In this document: one piece after another, positions 21,001-31,717 of the stretch | Position numbering within the stretch: the stretch's first letter is position 1 | Layout: each line of letters opens with the position of its first letter | Origin: Lactuca virosa | Lineage: Eukaryota > Streptophyta > Magnoliopsida > Asterales > Asteraceae | Direction of reading: 5' to 3' | Length of the DNA: 64,000 bases | NCBI GenBank assembly: GCA_928212115.1 | Contig: CAKMRJ010005745.1 | Location: forward strand, 99,457,964 to 99,521,963 | Translations under genes and position numbers: made by a program | The notes under the pieces: model-generated | What the model was told of the DNA's origin: nothing | The model's input: only the letters and a program-made list of their open reading frames with translations | The model's database searches: none

Positions 21001-21460
21001 CTGATTGAGGATCGACGATTTTCTTTTCCGAATTAAGATGAAGATGACTTCTTCTCCCAATTTCTCCCGTTCTACATGTCCTCGATTTGCTAACACTGCA
21101 GTGGAAATTAATTTTATACAAAGATACGTTTGATGGAAATTTTACAAAGGTCATTATGCAAGAATAATTTATGAAAATGGTCCCTAATAAATTACAGATA
21201 TGATCCCTGTGACGGAATATTACACTAGAAATTGTCGCTATATAATATAATTTTGCATAAAATGTACATAAACAGAAAACAATTACAGAAAAGATCCTTA
21301 AATAATTACATAGATGGTCATTGTGTCATAAAAATGGTCCCTATCTAATAGAATTTTGTAGAAAAAGTCCCTGTACAAAAAACAATTACATAAAAGGTCC
21401 AAGACAAATGCAGAAATGATCCATACGGTAGAAAACTGCAACAAAAGTACTCCTTATGTA

Positions 21461-21769
21461 GGGGATGTTTGGCTTACCTTTTAAAACAACTCTTGAACTT
21501 TTAACTTTTTCAAAAAGTTAAAAAAAGTCCAAAAGATGTTTGGCAAAATAGAAAAGTTCTTTTAAATCAACTTTTAGCCATGAACAAAAATGAGCTTTTT
21601 TAAAAGTTATAAAATCCCAATTTTTTGTGATTTTTGGCTTTTATCTCTTAAAAGTCTTAAAAGTCCACCCAAACACATTTTAAATACCTACTTTTAAAAA
21701 AAGTTCTTTTAGAAAAAGTCCTTTTTACAAAATGGCTTTTAACTTAAAAAAGAAATCCCAAACACACCC
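21461..21769. mobile_element. MITE-like element with GTA target duplication (copy 1)
   Basis: 309 bp, AT-rich, with inverted ends: left GGGGATGTTTGG, right (minus strand) GGGTGTGTTTGG. GTA flanks it on both sides (21,458-21,460 and 21,770-21,772). The three-base duplication and ends suggest a PIF/Harbinger-type MITE, but that assignment is tentative. The interior has many AAAAGTT/AACTTTT inverted phrases. It predates the segmental duplication (33,934-34,241). Confidence 0.65.
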
Positions 21770-21877
21770 GTAATAGAATTTTACAGAAAAAGGTCATATG
21801 CAGAGAGAATTGCAGAAATTGTCCTCATGGCAGAAAATTGCAACATAAATGGTCCGTGTATAATAGAATTATACAGA

Positions 21878-21882
21878 AGATT
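21878..21882. repeat. Target duplication, left (AGATT)
   Basis: Exact match to 24,066-24,070 after the solo LTR. Confidence 0.93.
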
Positions 21883-21981
21883 TGTAACATCCCAAAATTT
21901 GTCATTTATAGTCCCTGGGGATGAAAGGGTGAAGCCATGAGAAGCCTAAGGGATAAGTTGCAATTTTGGGGATCAGGTTGA

Positions 21982-22045
21982 GTACGCTGCGCGTACATAA
22001 GAGTACGCTGAGTGTACTAGGCGCGCCCTAGTATGTTGGGCGTAC
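21982..22045 (+). promoter_or_regulatory. Palindrome cluster 1 (GTACGC-N3-GCGTAC)
   Basis: GTACGCTGCGCGTAC (21,982), GTACGCTGAGTGTAC (22,003) and GTATGTTGGGCGTAC (22,031), 40-100 bp upstream of the TATA-like box at about 22,085. Same relative place as cluster 1 of the G1 LTR but a different sequence. Confidence 0.75.
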
Positions 22046-22661
22046 TCATGACAGAAGGAAACCCTAATATTTAGGGTTTGGGTGCTATATAAACAACCTT
22101 ATGAGCTCATAACCATCCCTTACCTCAGCCTCCACTGTTTAGAGCTGTTTTCCCCAAACCCTAATCATTTCCTTGAGTGTGTGAGCTTATAAAGTGTATT
22201 TTGAGTAGTAGAAGAAGAAGGTGTTGCATCAAGGTGTTGGAGAAGGAGATCAAGCTTGTACATCTGAAGTTGTTTGGTGCCCTAGAAGCTCCAGAAGGTA
22301 AAAAGCTTCAAACTTTATGCTTGCATGATATAGATCTAGCTATTCTAGCCTTATGGAACCATACTTGTCCCAAAAGTCCCCAAATTGATGCATGATGTGA
22401 TTTGGACAATATAAGCTGTCCTTTCAGACCCTTGAAGAGGTCCTAAGTGATAAAAATGAGGTCCCAATAGCTTAAGTTGTCCCATGCATGAAGTAGAAAG
22501 GTCTTAATGGATTAAGACCATGGATTAAGAGCTTTTTGGACGTCCAAAGTAATAAAGTTCAAGACTTCATGGCTCTAAGACACTTTTTGTCGATGGATCT
22601 GAAATATGGGCGTAAGTGCTTAAGCCATTAAGCACTTATTAGGGTTTTGGCAAAACCCCAC

Positions 22662-22771
22662 GTACGCCCAGCGTAATTTCTGTACGCCCAACATACTGGG
22701 TTAACCACCCCGATGGTGGTCAACACGAGAAGGAGTACGCCCCGCGTACCAGAGGAGTACGCCCAGCGTAC
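22662..22771 (+). repeat. Palindrome cluster 2 (GTACGC-N3-GCGTAC)
   Basis: Copies at 22,662, 22,682, 22,735 and 22,757, about 580-690 bp downstream of the TATA-like box, in the transcribed leader. The last, GTACGCCCAGCGTAC, keeps both arms perfect. Confidence 0.8.
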
Positions 22772-23389
22772 GACCCTCTGTTGGGCTTTTGCGATTTGGG
22801 CTTCGGGATTGGGCCACCTTTGGACTAGTTGGACTTAGGCTTTGATGGGCCCTCTGGATAAGAGTATTTTGGGCCAGTTTTGGTAGAGAGTCTTTAAATG
22901 AGGCCTAATTAGGGAGTTGGGCCCAATTTGGAAAATTGGGCCAATAATGGGCCTTGCATATGTGGACTTGTGGATCATGGATTTGGTATTGGGCCCTGGC
23001 CCAAATTAGAGGAAAGGCAAAATGGACTATGATTCGTTGAAGGACTCTTAGTCAAATTAGTATTCCCATTTATTGACTTAATATTCGTTATTTGGATAGT
23101 TCAGGATTTTTGGTGAGACAACGATTCGGGAATTCGATTCTTCAGTTCAAATCGACATTGCAAGGTGAGTTATCCTCACTATACTCAAGGGTCTAAGGCA
23201 CCGAGGCCAGCCCTTTGATTTGTTAGTTGGAATTATGACTGCTGTGATATGTTAGCTCGGTATCCTGGTAGATAGGATGGTTATATGCTAGTATGATCTG
23301 TTAGGATGTGATTATGCTTAGTGATCTGTAGTTTGGTCTGACTGTCTATATACTGGTAGGGGATTACCTGTTATATGTGCACATGATTG

Positions 23390-23800
23390 ATTGGTAGTTG
23401 AGGGTATTCCATCCCGAGGATGATAGGACCCTAGTATGTTGTCTCTATAGACTGTTATATGATTATCTGATATAGGTACACATGTTTGATTGGTTATGTG
23501 GGCATTCCAACCCGATGGTTGTGGGCCGAGAGTATTCCATCCCGATGGATGATTGGACTCGTAGTATGTGGGCATTCGAACCCGATGGTTGAGGGGCATG
23601 GGGTATTCCATCCCGATGGATGATTGGACCCATAGTATTGTTATATATGTATTGTGTGTGGGCATTCCAACCCGATGGTTGTGGGCCGGGAGTATTCCAT
23701 CCCGAGGATGATTGGACTCATAGCATGTGGGCATTCAAACCCGATGGTTGAGGGCCTAGGGTATTCCATCCCGATGGATGATTGGACCCATAGTATGCTG
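23390..23800 (+). repeat. Minisatellite in solo LTR
   Basis: Units pair GTGGGCATTCCAACCCGATG with GAGTATTCCATCCCGATGGA and a TGATTGGACTC tail; about five and a half units with differing lengths. It lies between the donor-like and acceptor-like blocks. Confidence 0.85.
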
Positions 23801-24065
23801 TTTGTTATATTATGTGTATTGTTGTGTGTGTGAGTATTTTGGGGGTAACTCACTAAGCCTCCGAGCTTACATTTATCGATTATTGTTTCAGGTATAGCGG
23901 ATGACCGCGGGAAGGCGAAGGTGTGACCGTATACTTCCTCGATTTATGATTATGATTTCTGGGAACTCTGATGTTTAAACTATTTTGAAAACAAATTATA
24001 ATAACTGAATGGTTTTAAATGTTTTAAAAAGTTTTAAATTTGCTAGAATTTTTATGGGTGTTACA

Positions 24066-25372
24066 AGATTGCAACAGAAAATCATAATTGAACCTTTGGT
24101 TTAACCCACAATATTTACAACCAAATTTGAACTTGTTGCAAGACAAACATTAACCCAAACAAATTTAACCTCACAACAATGAATTAGTTGTAGGAATTGT
24201 AGGAGTCAAACATCAAACATATATCATAAATCTAAGGAAGAATTTTGGGATCAGCGGAGAAAAACATCAACGAACTTATGAGCAACACCCAAAAAAAGAA
24301 TCGAACTATAGAACATCAGCATAAGCAACGCTGCCTTTAAATATCGATCAAGTAATATAGACCCCACAAAAGATAATCAACACCGATTAACATTACACCC
24401 ACTATACAGTTTCAACAATCAGTACTATAAGTTACTTTACAAATATTGTATGCTTTCTTATCGTTTTCAACTTAGAAGAATCCATCATTTTTTTCCAGCG
24501 GAGAAGAGAGAAGAAAGAAATAGAGGAACTGAGGAACATACCAGTGGGCAGCGGTGGTGAGAGGTGGAGCGTTGATTCCAGCGGTGGTGAGACCAGTACA
24601 GCGATGAGCCGTGAGCGAACGAAGATGGGGCGGAAGGATTAGAGGTTAGGGTCGATCCTGTTAATCTAATTTTGATTTCTGGTTTGACTTGTGGTTCGGC
24701 TATTGGAAAACAGACGTCAAATTTCACATTATTAGGCCTACATCTATAAAACTAATGTTGTATGGGCTATTTCTAACCCAAAATTCAGAGGCAAAAATGG
24801 TATTTTTGTAACAAAATTTTATAGAAAAGATCTCTATGAAAAAAAAGAAAAAAAGCCCCTTTAACATTTACAGAAATGGTTCCTATACCAGCAAATTGCA
24901 ACAAAAATGGTCTATCTAAAATAGAAATTTACAACATCCATGATATAAAATTACAGAAAATTGTACATGTGTAACAGCAAAATTACAGAAATAGAACCAA
25001 ATTTCGTATTTGACTTTGTGATTCAAATGTTAAAAGTTTTTTTTTCTTAGGTGATGACTACTAGATCAGTTTGATCATGGTTTATAACTTAGGATTATTT
25101 TGTACTAGATAATAATATGAAAACAAATGAACATGCGTTAAAAGTGCCTTCAATTGATTCAATATCAATGAATCGGAAGAGGTATGAGGGTTTGTATTTT
25201 GGTTAGTTTTGTGATTAGCCCTAAATTTTATAATTTATTATCTTTTTTATAAAATCTTTTACTTGATCCTCGAAATAATTAATTCTAGACACGCTCTCAA
25301 CAGCTTTAACAAACTAAACAAGCAATAACTCTAGAATAACAAACAAATAACCAATTCAAACTTTAAAGTCAT
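24066..25372. other. Intergenic region between solo LTR and BED-finger gene
   Basis: Continues the short-phrase array interrupted by the solo LTR. A GC-richer stretch at 24,540-24,700 could, on the minus strand, be an untranslated first exon ending CCCACTG|GTATGT near 24,543, but no partner exon was found. 24,790-25,000 repeats ATGGT..TATAAA.. phrases. The rest is AT-rich with no supported gene. Confidence 0.5.
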
Positions 25373-27079
25373 TTAAACAAGAAATTTTTCCCGAATTCGT
25401 TCCCACTTGGTATTAAGATCATTCATGTTATCAACTGCAACATCACTTCGCACTTGCAGAGAAACCATCTCTTCAAGAATCTTCTTCGCCTCACCAATCG
25501 AAATCTTACTTTCATTAAACAATTCAAACTTCCGTTTGACCAAACCCTCTCGGGTCAAGTCCTTTTCCCGCAACTCCGCTTTCAACCTCTCAATATCCGC
25601 ATCCACTTTCAATATCTTCGATTCAACTTCAACATCTTTCTCTTGCCATTCTTGCAAAACCTCAAGATTACCACCTTCCTTCATCTCAAACGCGATACTT
25701 TCTTGGATACTTTTATCCCACTTGGACCAATTTTCGCACGCGGATTCGAATTGTGTGTTAATAGTTTCGATGACTCGGGCTTGGAACTTTGGAAGCTTGT
25801 CGAGGTTTTTGATTAAGATTTTGATGCAAGATTTTAGGGTTTGTTCATCGGGAGATCCGACTAGGGTTCTGAAGTCTTTTTTGAGGAGTTGGATGAGGGA
25901 TTGTTTGGCTTGTTCGGTTTTTTCATCGAGGGGGTTGTTTTGAGGAATGTAATAACTATTTGGTGAAGTTAGTAAAGAGAGCACAGATGAAACTTTTATT
26001 AATTCGTTGTGTTGTTGTTCGGATGCCTGTGAATAAAATAGAGAAAAGAAAAGAAAAAATAAGAACGAGATCGAGATTAGATAAAAAATAAGTTCATAAT
26101 CATAAACTAGTCTAATATATTCAAAATACCTGATTCTCATCTCCATGTATAGCTACAATCTGAAGCTTTCCTTCATGCTCTTCTTCAGTTTTATTCCCAT
26201 CAAAAATCTTATTTTCAGGAACAGATTGATCATCAGCTACAACTTTTGATGGCATGTTACCATTTTCCAAATGTGGACTCGTTCTCTGATGGAGGAAAGT
26301 CAAAATTATGATGCGGATAAGGAGGGTATTAACGTCTTTTGCGCAGACGAGATATCTAATAGAAACATTTGAATTCAAATAAGATACCTGATTCACATCT
26401 GCATGTGTCTCTGTAGTCATGTTTTCACCAGAATTCTCATATTGAGCAACAAGATGATCATCCACTTCAATTTTAACTGTCACTATATTGGTGACACCTG
26501 GACTATTCTCCTGGAAAAGTGAAGTCAAAACTTTAAGAAGCAAGAAGGAGAAAAGAATGGTTATCAAGTGAATAGAAAAAGAACCTTAGGAGACTGAGGT
26601 TTTGCCCTGTGATTAATTTCATCTTCATAGCACTTAATAGCTTGCTTTATAGCTCTAGCCTTATCAGGCAACTTTTGCTCAAGGAGTACAATATTTCGCT
26701 TATTCATCCAAATAAACTCCATTAACTCCCTATCTGTTTTCAAATGAAGGTCCTCAATAACATACTTCAGTTTCTTCTTTGCCCTACCCTCATTCGCCAG
26801 CTCAGCGTTATCTTCATTGGTGTTGGACAATTGGATGGCTTCAGGGCTTAATTGGGTTAAGGGTTGTGGAGAACACTTGCGTAAGTGTCTTCTCATTGTT
26901 GATGTTCCTGACTTTGGAGCACAACTTTAGACTTTGTTACAGTTTGTGCACCTTGTTTTTTGTAACCCATCGTCCCCTTTAATCTTCTCAAAGAAATCCC
27001 ACACAATAGCTTTTGAGCGTACCTTACTACTTGAATTTTTTTCATTTCCTTGGTCAAGATGATTATCACCAGTTGACAT
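25373..27079 (-). pseudogene. BED zinc finger / coiled-coil protein gene, finger broken by in-frame stop
   Basis: Four exons, all joined in phase 0: 27,079-26,585, 26,510-26,388, 26,285-26,130 and 26,026-25,373, with GT..AG borders (CAG|GTATCT, CAG|GTATTT donors; TTCCAG, CATCAG, TTCACAG acceptors). Together 475 codons. Residues 25-69 form a BED-type finger (VWDFFEKIKG, C44-x2-C47, GTSTMRRHLRKC with H65 and C69), but codon 51 is TAA (26,927-26,929). Residues 70-165 are rich in Lys/Glu/Leu; exon 4 encodes a long coiled coil (EVESKILKVDADIERLKAE). Everything but that codon is open, so this is either a recent pseudogene, a sequence error, or a gene now starting at Met62 (26,896) without a full finger. 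Its function is not recognised. Confidence 0.7.
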
Positions 27080-27081
27080 GT

Positions 27082-27277
27082 CTGAATGAAATAAGAACAG
27101 AAAGTTAAGCACTGATTGATGCTCATTCGGATGCATGTATTGATCACATGTTCAGAATAAGAAAATAAAAGGAACATAGATGTTCTTCTTTCAGAAGTTA
27201 ATAGGTTTTTCCCCAATCTCACTTTAATTTCAAATGCTTGATGGTGTTTCATGACAATCTTCAAGCTTTGAAGCATG
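27082..27277 (-). other. Upstream intron/5' UTR of the BED-finger gene
   Basis: TTTCATTCAG ending at 27,082 is a good acceptor two bases before the start codon of the BED-finger gene, so an untranslated first exon lies farther upstream. A donor CGATATA|GTAAGAAT at about 27,460 (minus strand) would pair with it. Confidence 0.45.
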
Positions 27278-27477
27278 AATTAGGTTAAGTAATGGTACTA
27301 TTGACAGACTTTTCAATGCAAGGCAAACCAAATCGCATTACAAACTTTTCAATCGTAAGTGACCACAAAGCATTTCGAAACCAATTCATTGTATAATCAG
27401 CTAGGGTTTACCTCAAATTCACCAAGCCATACGTATATTTGGGAAAAAAAAATTCTTACTATATCGAGGTTGTGAAG

Positions 27478-27732
27478 TTAACTCGATGACAACGGAAATG
27501 CATACAGATAAGAAAAACAAAATTTTACTATCTCTTGCAGAAACAAGCGGTAAACATGGTGCCAAAACACACAATTGGGGATTAAAGATGAAAGAACACC
27601 TCGATTATTGACAAGCCGAGCGGAAAATCCTATACGATGGTAGAAATGAAGAAACTCTTCAGTTAGTAAAGCGGCGACGTTGAACGGGTTATACGGAGGA
27701 GGTCGCCTAGTGAGGAGTCTGTTGGTGGTCAT
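27478..27732 (-). other. Possible 84-codon open frame in 5' region of BED-finger gene
   Basis: An open frame starting MTTNRLLTRRPPPYNPFNVA, GC-richer at its 5' end and close to where the promoter of the BED-finger gene should be. It could be an upstream ORF within the first exon or chance. No family recognised. The stretch before it (27,740-27,860) has no clear TATA box and includes a T run (27,836-27,853). Confidence 0.3.
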
Positions 27733-27993
27733 GCGAAGAGGGAACCAAGAAAAACGTGTTTGGGTTAGGAATACGGTGAACTGGGGGGCAAGGGGAAGTG
27801 CGTGAGGCGCGTGTGCTTTTTCAGCATATTGCTAACTTTTTTTTTTTTTTTTTAAATTAACTCATTATTAGAATAGTTGTATTTGTTAGTTTATAAATAT
27901 ACAAGTCGGTCTCACAGTGTATCACTTACTAACTCAGTATATAGTGTCGAATGAAATTTATTATAAATGACCACATGGAAAACGTATATAAAA

Positions 27994-28155
27994 ATAAACA
28001 TGTATAATCATATATGGTTATATTTCTCTGCCATATAATCATTTATGATTAGGCATATCACGCTGTTGCCGGTACACTGAAGCGTTAGATGAGAAATTTA
28101 TGGCTAAGGTTGAATCTCAAGATCTTTATTTTCTTTTTAATCTCAAATGAACTGT

Positions 28156-28158
<3 letters not shown>
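27994..28158. mobile_element. Right half of Micron-like element (copy 2)
   Basis: Matches 16,421-16,583, including the right inverted end, then a (TA)n run of about 34 bp. The left half is absent, so the duplication boundary falls inside this element. Confidence 0.7.

Positions 28159-28192
<34 letters not shown>
28159..28192. repeat. (TA)n microsatellite
   Basis: Shorter counterpart of 16,584-16,657. Confidence 0.95.
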
Positions 28193-28194
<2 letters not shown>

Positions 28195-28679
28195 AAAATG
28201 AATAGCTAGGGCATCAAGTTAGAAACCAACCAGCAATTGACACATGTTTTTTCTTTAATGATATGCAATCTATTTTAGAAGTAATTTAAATTACAAAAAA
28301 CGTCCTTATAATTTTATTAAGTTTATATATTTAGCCTTTAATATCATTAAATAAACTAACCCATATCACAAACCCTACCCCCCACCAAGAGCCGACCTTT
28401 ACCCTTCTCCCTTTTATTCTCCTTCACTCAACATCATCGTCCTCATAAACCTCCATCCATGAACATCATTGTTGCCGAAAGCCACTGTTATTGCCTGAAA
28501 CACGGCACCGGAAACCACCAGAACCCATCGATCTAAAATCCAGAGTTGCCGACATCCGCATTTCCATCCATATTTTCGGTTGATCTTCTCTTTCTAGGGT
28601 TCCATAACAATGTTCTTCAAGTGAGTTCATTTTCTGTTGACCTAGAATTGTTCTCGATCTTATTCTGTTCTCGTTTGAA

Positions 28680-28681
<2 letters not shown>

Positions 28682-28739
<58 letters not shown>
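28682..28739. repeat. (TA)n microsatellite
   Basis: Counterpart of 17,147-17,196. Confidence 0.95.
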
Positions 28740-28741
<2 letters not shown>

Positions 28742-28877
28742 CTCAATAAATAAAATACAAAATGTTGAAAATGGGAGAATCACTATCAGTCAATCATTTA
28801 TTTTTCCGCAAAACGTTCTATCGTATCGGCGCGATGAAAGCTGAGTAATATTCATATATAAATATAAATGTAAGTGT

Positions 28878-28985
28878 ATTCATATATGAATCCACCACGT
28901 CCCCTCCGTCACCGCCAACTACCACGACTACCGCCATCACCACCACATCCGCCACCATCCACCATCGCCATATTCATATATGAAT
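28878..28985. repeat. Cassette bounded by identical 14-bp palindromes
   Basis: ATTCATATATGAAT occurs at 28,878-28,891 and 28,972-28,985. Between them are 80 bp of imperfect CCA/CCG trinucleotides with purines almost absent. A similar trinucleotide stretch is in the Micron-like element (16,200-16,345). Confidence 0.8.
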
Positions 28986-29001
28986 AATCACTTCTTCTAT
29001 A

Positions 29002-29003
<2 letters not shown>

Positions 29004-29062
<59 letters not shown>
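29004..29062. repeat. (TA)n microsatellite
   Basis: TA run inside the copy 2-specific segment. Confidence 0.95.
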
Positions 29063-29066
<4 letters not shown>

Positions 29067-29145
29067 TGTTCCGTCGGTCCGGTATGCTGAAGCATTTAAG
29101 CGACATATTCGAAATGAGTGGTCCATATTTATTCCCTCGTTATCA

Positions 29146-29149
29146 GCCT

Positions 29150-29224
<75 letters not shown>
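29146..29224. repeat. (CT)n-(TA)n compound microsatellite
   Basis: CT repeat to about 29,184, then TA. Confidence 0.95.
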
Positions 29225-29228
<4 letters not shown>

Positions 29229-30202
29229 TAAAGAAGAAACTAAGGACTAATAAACAAATATGTAATATTTAGATTTTTTCGTATCATACACAAACCCAAA
29301 TCTAACAAATGAATTTGAATTTGACCAATAAACCAGTAAAATCATATAATTAAACGGGTTAAACGAGTCATTTCCGAGTTTGACATATTTGGATTAAGTT
29401 GAGGTGGACGACACAAATATTTATATGGTCGTGTCGGAGTTGAAGTTTCTGGTCCGTCAACTTATTGTCCGCTAACCCAAACACTACATGATTGTCACCT
29501 AATAAAAAAGAGGTTTCGAAACCATAATTTTTTTTAAGTTTCCTCAATTGTAGCTTTTGTGTGTGGGGGTTCTGATGACGGTGCAAGTAGGCCTTATGTA
29601 TCTAGAGACGATAGTTGTAGGTGGCTGGCGAATCAGAGTGCTTTTTTTGGGGGGTCAGAGGGTTATGGTGAGTAGGTGATGATGGGAGGGGGATGCATAT
29701 ATGTTTCTAGTTAATGTCGTTTATCTACATTCTTGGTCCATGTAGTTTCTAGAATGGTGAACTAATATAAAAGATAACATTATGGGTATTTTGGTCATTT
29801 TTCTTAGATTTAACGTCCTATTTATGAAAGAGTTAGACAAAAATATCAACTGTGATAGGAACCAACCACATATTGTTTTCGATAGTTATTCTTAAAGTAA
29901 AACATTTTCAAAATGACAAAGACCAATTTTAAGTATTACAACCTATCATCATTTATCTTAATGCATTGTCAAGTACCAAAAAAAAGTGATCTACTCATAA
30001 GATCGGTTTTTGGGACTTAAAAAAAGAATTTCAGTTCAATTTTGAATCAAAATCGAGCCAAAAGAACTAGTATTATCAGACTTACATAGTTACATGGGCA
30101 AACAACAAATTTCAGAAACTTCGGTGGCCATACTATGACTTTAAGATGATTGTGTCACTAATTGAAATATTTAACAAACTTTAGTGGAAAGGAATCAAAT
30201 GT

Positions 30203-30213
30203 GTGGGTCCCAC
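30203..30213. promoter_or_regulatory. Class I TCP-type palindromic site, copy 2
   Basis: GTGGGTCCCAC, 172 bp upstream of the start codon, as in copy 1. Confidence 0.55.
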
Positions 30214-30384
30214 ACTGTCTATTCCACCACGCGACCACCGCCGGTCCCCACTCACACGTCTCCTGATCTAAAAAAACCTTCCCGGCGATTAGAACTCCGT
30301 CCGGCACGCTTTATCATAAGAAATCGTCTTTCTTCTCTCTCTTCTAATCCACGGTTGTTCTGCGGCGGAGTACGGTGGTTGTGG

Positions 30385-30975
30385 ATGGCAAGAGCCAATA
30401 AGTACACCGCTATTAACTTCAACGACATCTATGAAAACAAAACAACATCCACCGTCAACAACCATCGCCGGTCTTCATCATCGACAACCACCGCCACTCC
30501 AGGTAACAAAACCATTCTCTCAAATTCACGCATCCATGGCAACATGCTTGTCCTGAACCTCCCTTCTCCCAAATCCCTCATTCCACCTCCACAACCTTCC
30601 CCCGCAGCTGCCGTTCAGCAACCGGATCCGGAGGATTCCATTTCCCTCCGCCCCCTCGACCGAACCGGGACCGGTCCACCACTTTCTCCCTTAGCCTCTC
30701 CCGGCGGACAGAATAAGAACTTGCCGGTGTCGCCGAAAACGAATAAATTTGTTCCACCGCATCTTCGACCTAGTTTTGTCAGACGGGAGGATAAGCAAAA
30801 CGGATCTGGTTCCCGGTTGGATCTCCGTCAAGTATCATTTAAATCTCCGAAGGAAGAAGAAAGACCGAAATCCGGCGGTGGGTATGAGAGATTAAGGAGG
30901 GGATCTGAGGTTGATCCGGTGGGAATCAATCGGTCCAGATCTATCGGGTCAACACGACCCAATTCGACTGGATAA
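30385..30975 (+). CDS. Conserved plant protein, Ser/Pro/Arg-rich, unknown function (copy 2)
   Basis: The 196-aa counterpart of 17,905-18,495. It differs at four residues: Val to Leu after the LPSPKS block, Arg to Gly near GTxPPL, Ser to Pro in NLxVSPKT and Gly to Ser in HLRPxF. One base fewer in an A run upstream opens the frame to an ATG at 30,184 (263 codons). That extension covers the TCP-like site and promoter-like sequence and does not exist in copy 1, so I do not believe it is translated. All four replacements lie in low-complexity regions; the conserved N-terminus is unchanged. Confidence 0.75.
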   Translation: MARANKYTAINFNDIYENKTTSTVNNHRRSSSSTTTATPGNKTILSNSRIHGNMLVLNLPSPKSLIPPPQPSPAAAVQQPDPEDSISLRPLDRTGTGPPLSPLASPGGQNKNLPVSPKTNKFVPPHLRPSFVRREDKQNGSGSRLDLRQVSFKSPKEEERPKSGGGYERLRRGSEVDPVGINRSRSIGSTRPNSTG

Positions 30976-30979
30976 CTTG

Positions 30980-31053
30980 GTAAACATTCATTCTCTAATT
31001 TTTCCCCCAATTCAATGATTTTTTTGCATTATAATTTGAAGATTTTGCTGCAG
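30980..31053 (+). other. Likely 3' UTR intron, copy 2
   Basis: Same borders as 18,500-18,573 (GGTAAAC ... TTGCTGCAG). Confidence 0.5.
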
Positions 31054-31717
31054 ATTGCATATTAGAAGGCGTTCTAAGTTTTCACTTGGGCAATTCATGA
31101 AATTTGAGAAGTTTATGGTGTTCATGGAGCTTCATTTCACTACAATACGTACAAGAAATCAAGAATCGTTATCTGCTTTTGGTGTTTTTGTTGTTTATAT
31201 GCTGCAATGTCAATTATTATGGTTTTGCTCCACTTTGTATTACAATAGTTTTATGGAGATATATATATCTTACAAGTTACAATCAATTATATGTCGTCTT
31301 CATAGCAACTGCATGGATTCGTATAGAATTATTAGTGATTTGTCTACTTACAACACCATTTGCTACATAGATCAAGACAGGAAAGAACTAGATATAGTTC
31401 ATTTGCTATATATTGGATAGATAAAAATTGCAAAGATTTGCACAACTTATAAAAGTGTCAAAGGTACAAAGGTTGTTTAGTCTGTCTTATCTCATGTGAC
31501 AAATGCAGTATTGATGTCGTTTTCCATGATTCATAGCTTGAAGATGCTTTGTTTTTCTTAATTGATCAGTGTTTTGAAAGTTTGGTCGCACATAAAAAAA
31601 GAATGCTTTCGGTAAATTTTTATTTGAAGAATATATTCTTAAAACTCAACATTGAACAACCTTATTATAACAAAAAAACTAAAAAAGTCGTTTATCAACA
31701 AAACAGAATTCAGATCC
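31054..31717. other. Convergent 3' intergenic region, copy 2
   Basis: Counterpart of 18,574-19,240, with several one-base losses in homopolymers that shift every open frame. No gene supported. Confidence 0.6.

Larger units (their letters stand above)
16411..21866. repeat. Segmental duplication, copy 1
   Basis: Near-identical to 27,981-34,338 in direct orientation, with an offset of about 11.5 kb at the left and 12.5 kb at the right because copy 2 carries about 0.93 kb extra. It spans the right half of the Micron-like element, the 196-aa gene, tubulin cofactor C with its 178-bp tail duplication and 5' UTR intron, and a MITE-like element. Copies part company at TATAATAG (21,866 / 34,338). Confidence 0.95.
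21150..21882. repeat. Degenerate short-phrase array upstream of cofactor C
   Basis: Repeated variants of ATGGTCC..TATAATAGAATTTTACAGAAA and AATTGCAACAAAAATGGTCC recur at irregular spacing, interrupted by a MITE-like element. Similar phrases recur at 24,790-25,000, beyond the solo LTR, so the array once spanned the LTR insertion site. No coding potential. Confidence 0.65.
21883..24065 (+). mobile_element. Solo gypsy LTR with perfect target duplication
   Basis: Starts TGTAACATCC, ends GGGTGTTACA, 2,183 bp, flanked by AGATT on both sides. Layout: palindromes GTACGCNNNGCGTAC (21,982, 22,031), TATATAAA (22,085), leader, palindromes (22,662, 22,682, 22,735, 22,757), donor-like block (23,163, AAGGTGAGTTATCC then GGGTCTAAGGCACC), minisatellite (23,390-23,800), acceptor-like block (23,850-23,893). 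It inserted about 0.8 kb upstream of the inferred 5' end of cofactor C copy 1, after the segmental duplication or in that copy only. Confidence 0.95.
28879..29805. other. Segment present only in duplication copy 2
   Basis: Copy 1 joins GTAAGTG directly to TTAGATTTAACG, while copy 2 has about 0.93 kb between. It holds the palindrome-bounded cassette, two (TA)n runs (29,004-29,062; 29,184-29,224), a (CT)n run (29,150-29,184) and AT-rich sequence with no supported gene. A deletion from copy 1 is as likely as an insertion into copy 2. Confidence 0.75.

Noticed and set aside
23318..23853. Minus-strand frames with repeated YESNHPRDG-like residues
   Set aside because: Translation of the LTR minisatellite; the repeat period is that of the DNA unit and there is no start context or homologue.
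25407..25943. 178-codon plus-strand frame opposite the BED-finger gene
   Set aside because: Shadow of exon 4 of the minus-strand gene; its Ser/Phe/Leu-rich composition is typical of the antisense of Lys/Glu-rich coding DNA.
30184..30384. In-frame 67-codon N-terminal extension of the 196-aa protein in copy 2
   Set aside because: It exists only because of one base fewer in an A run, is absent in copy 1 and runs over the promoter-like region with the TCP site.
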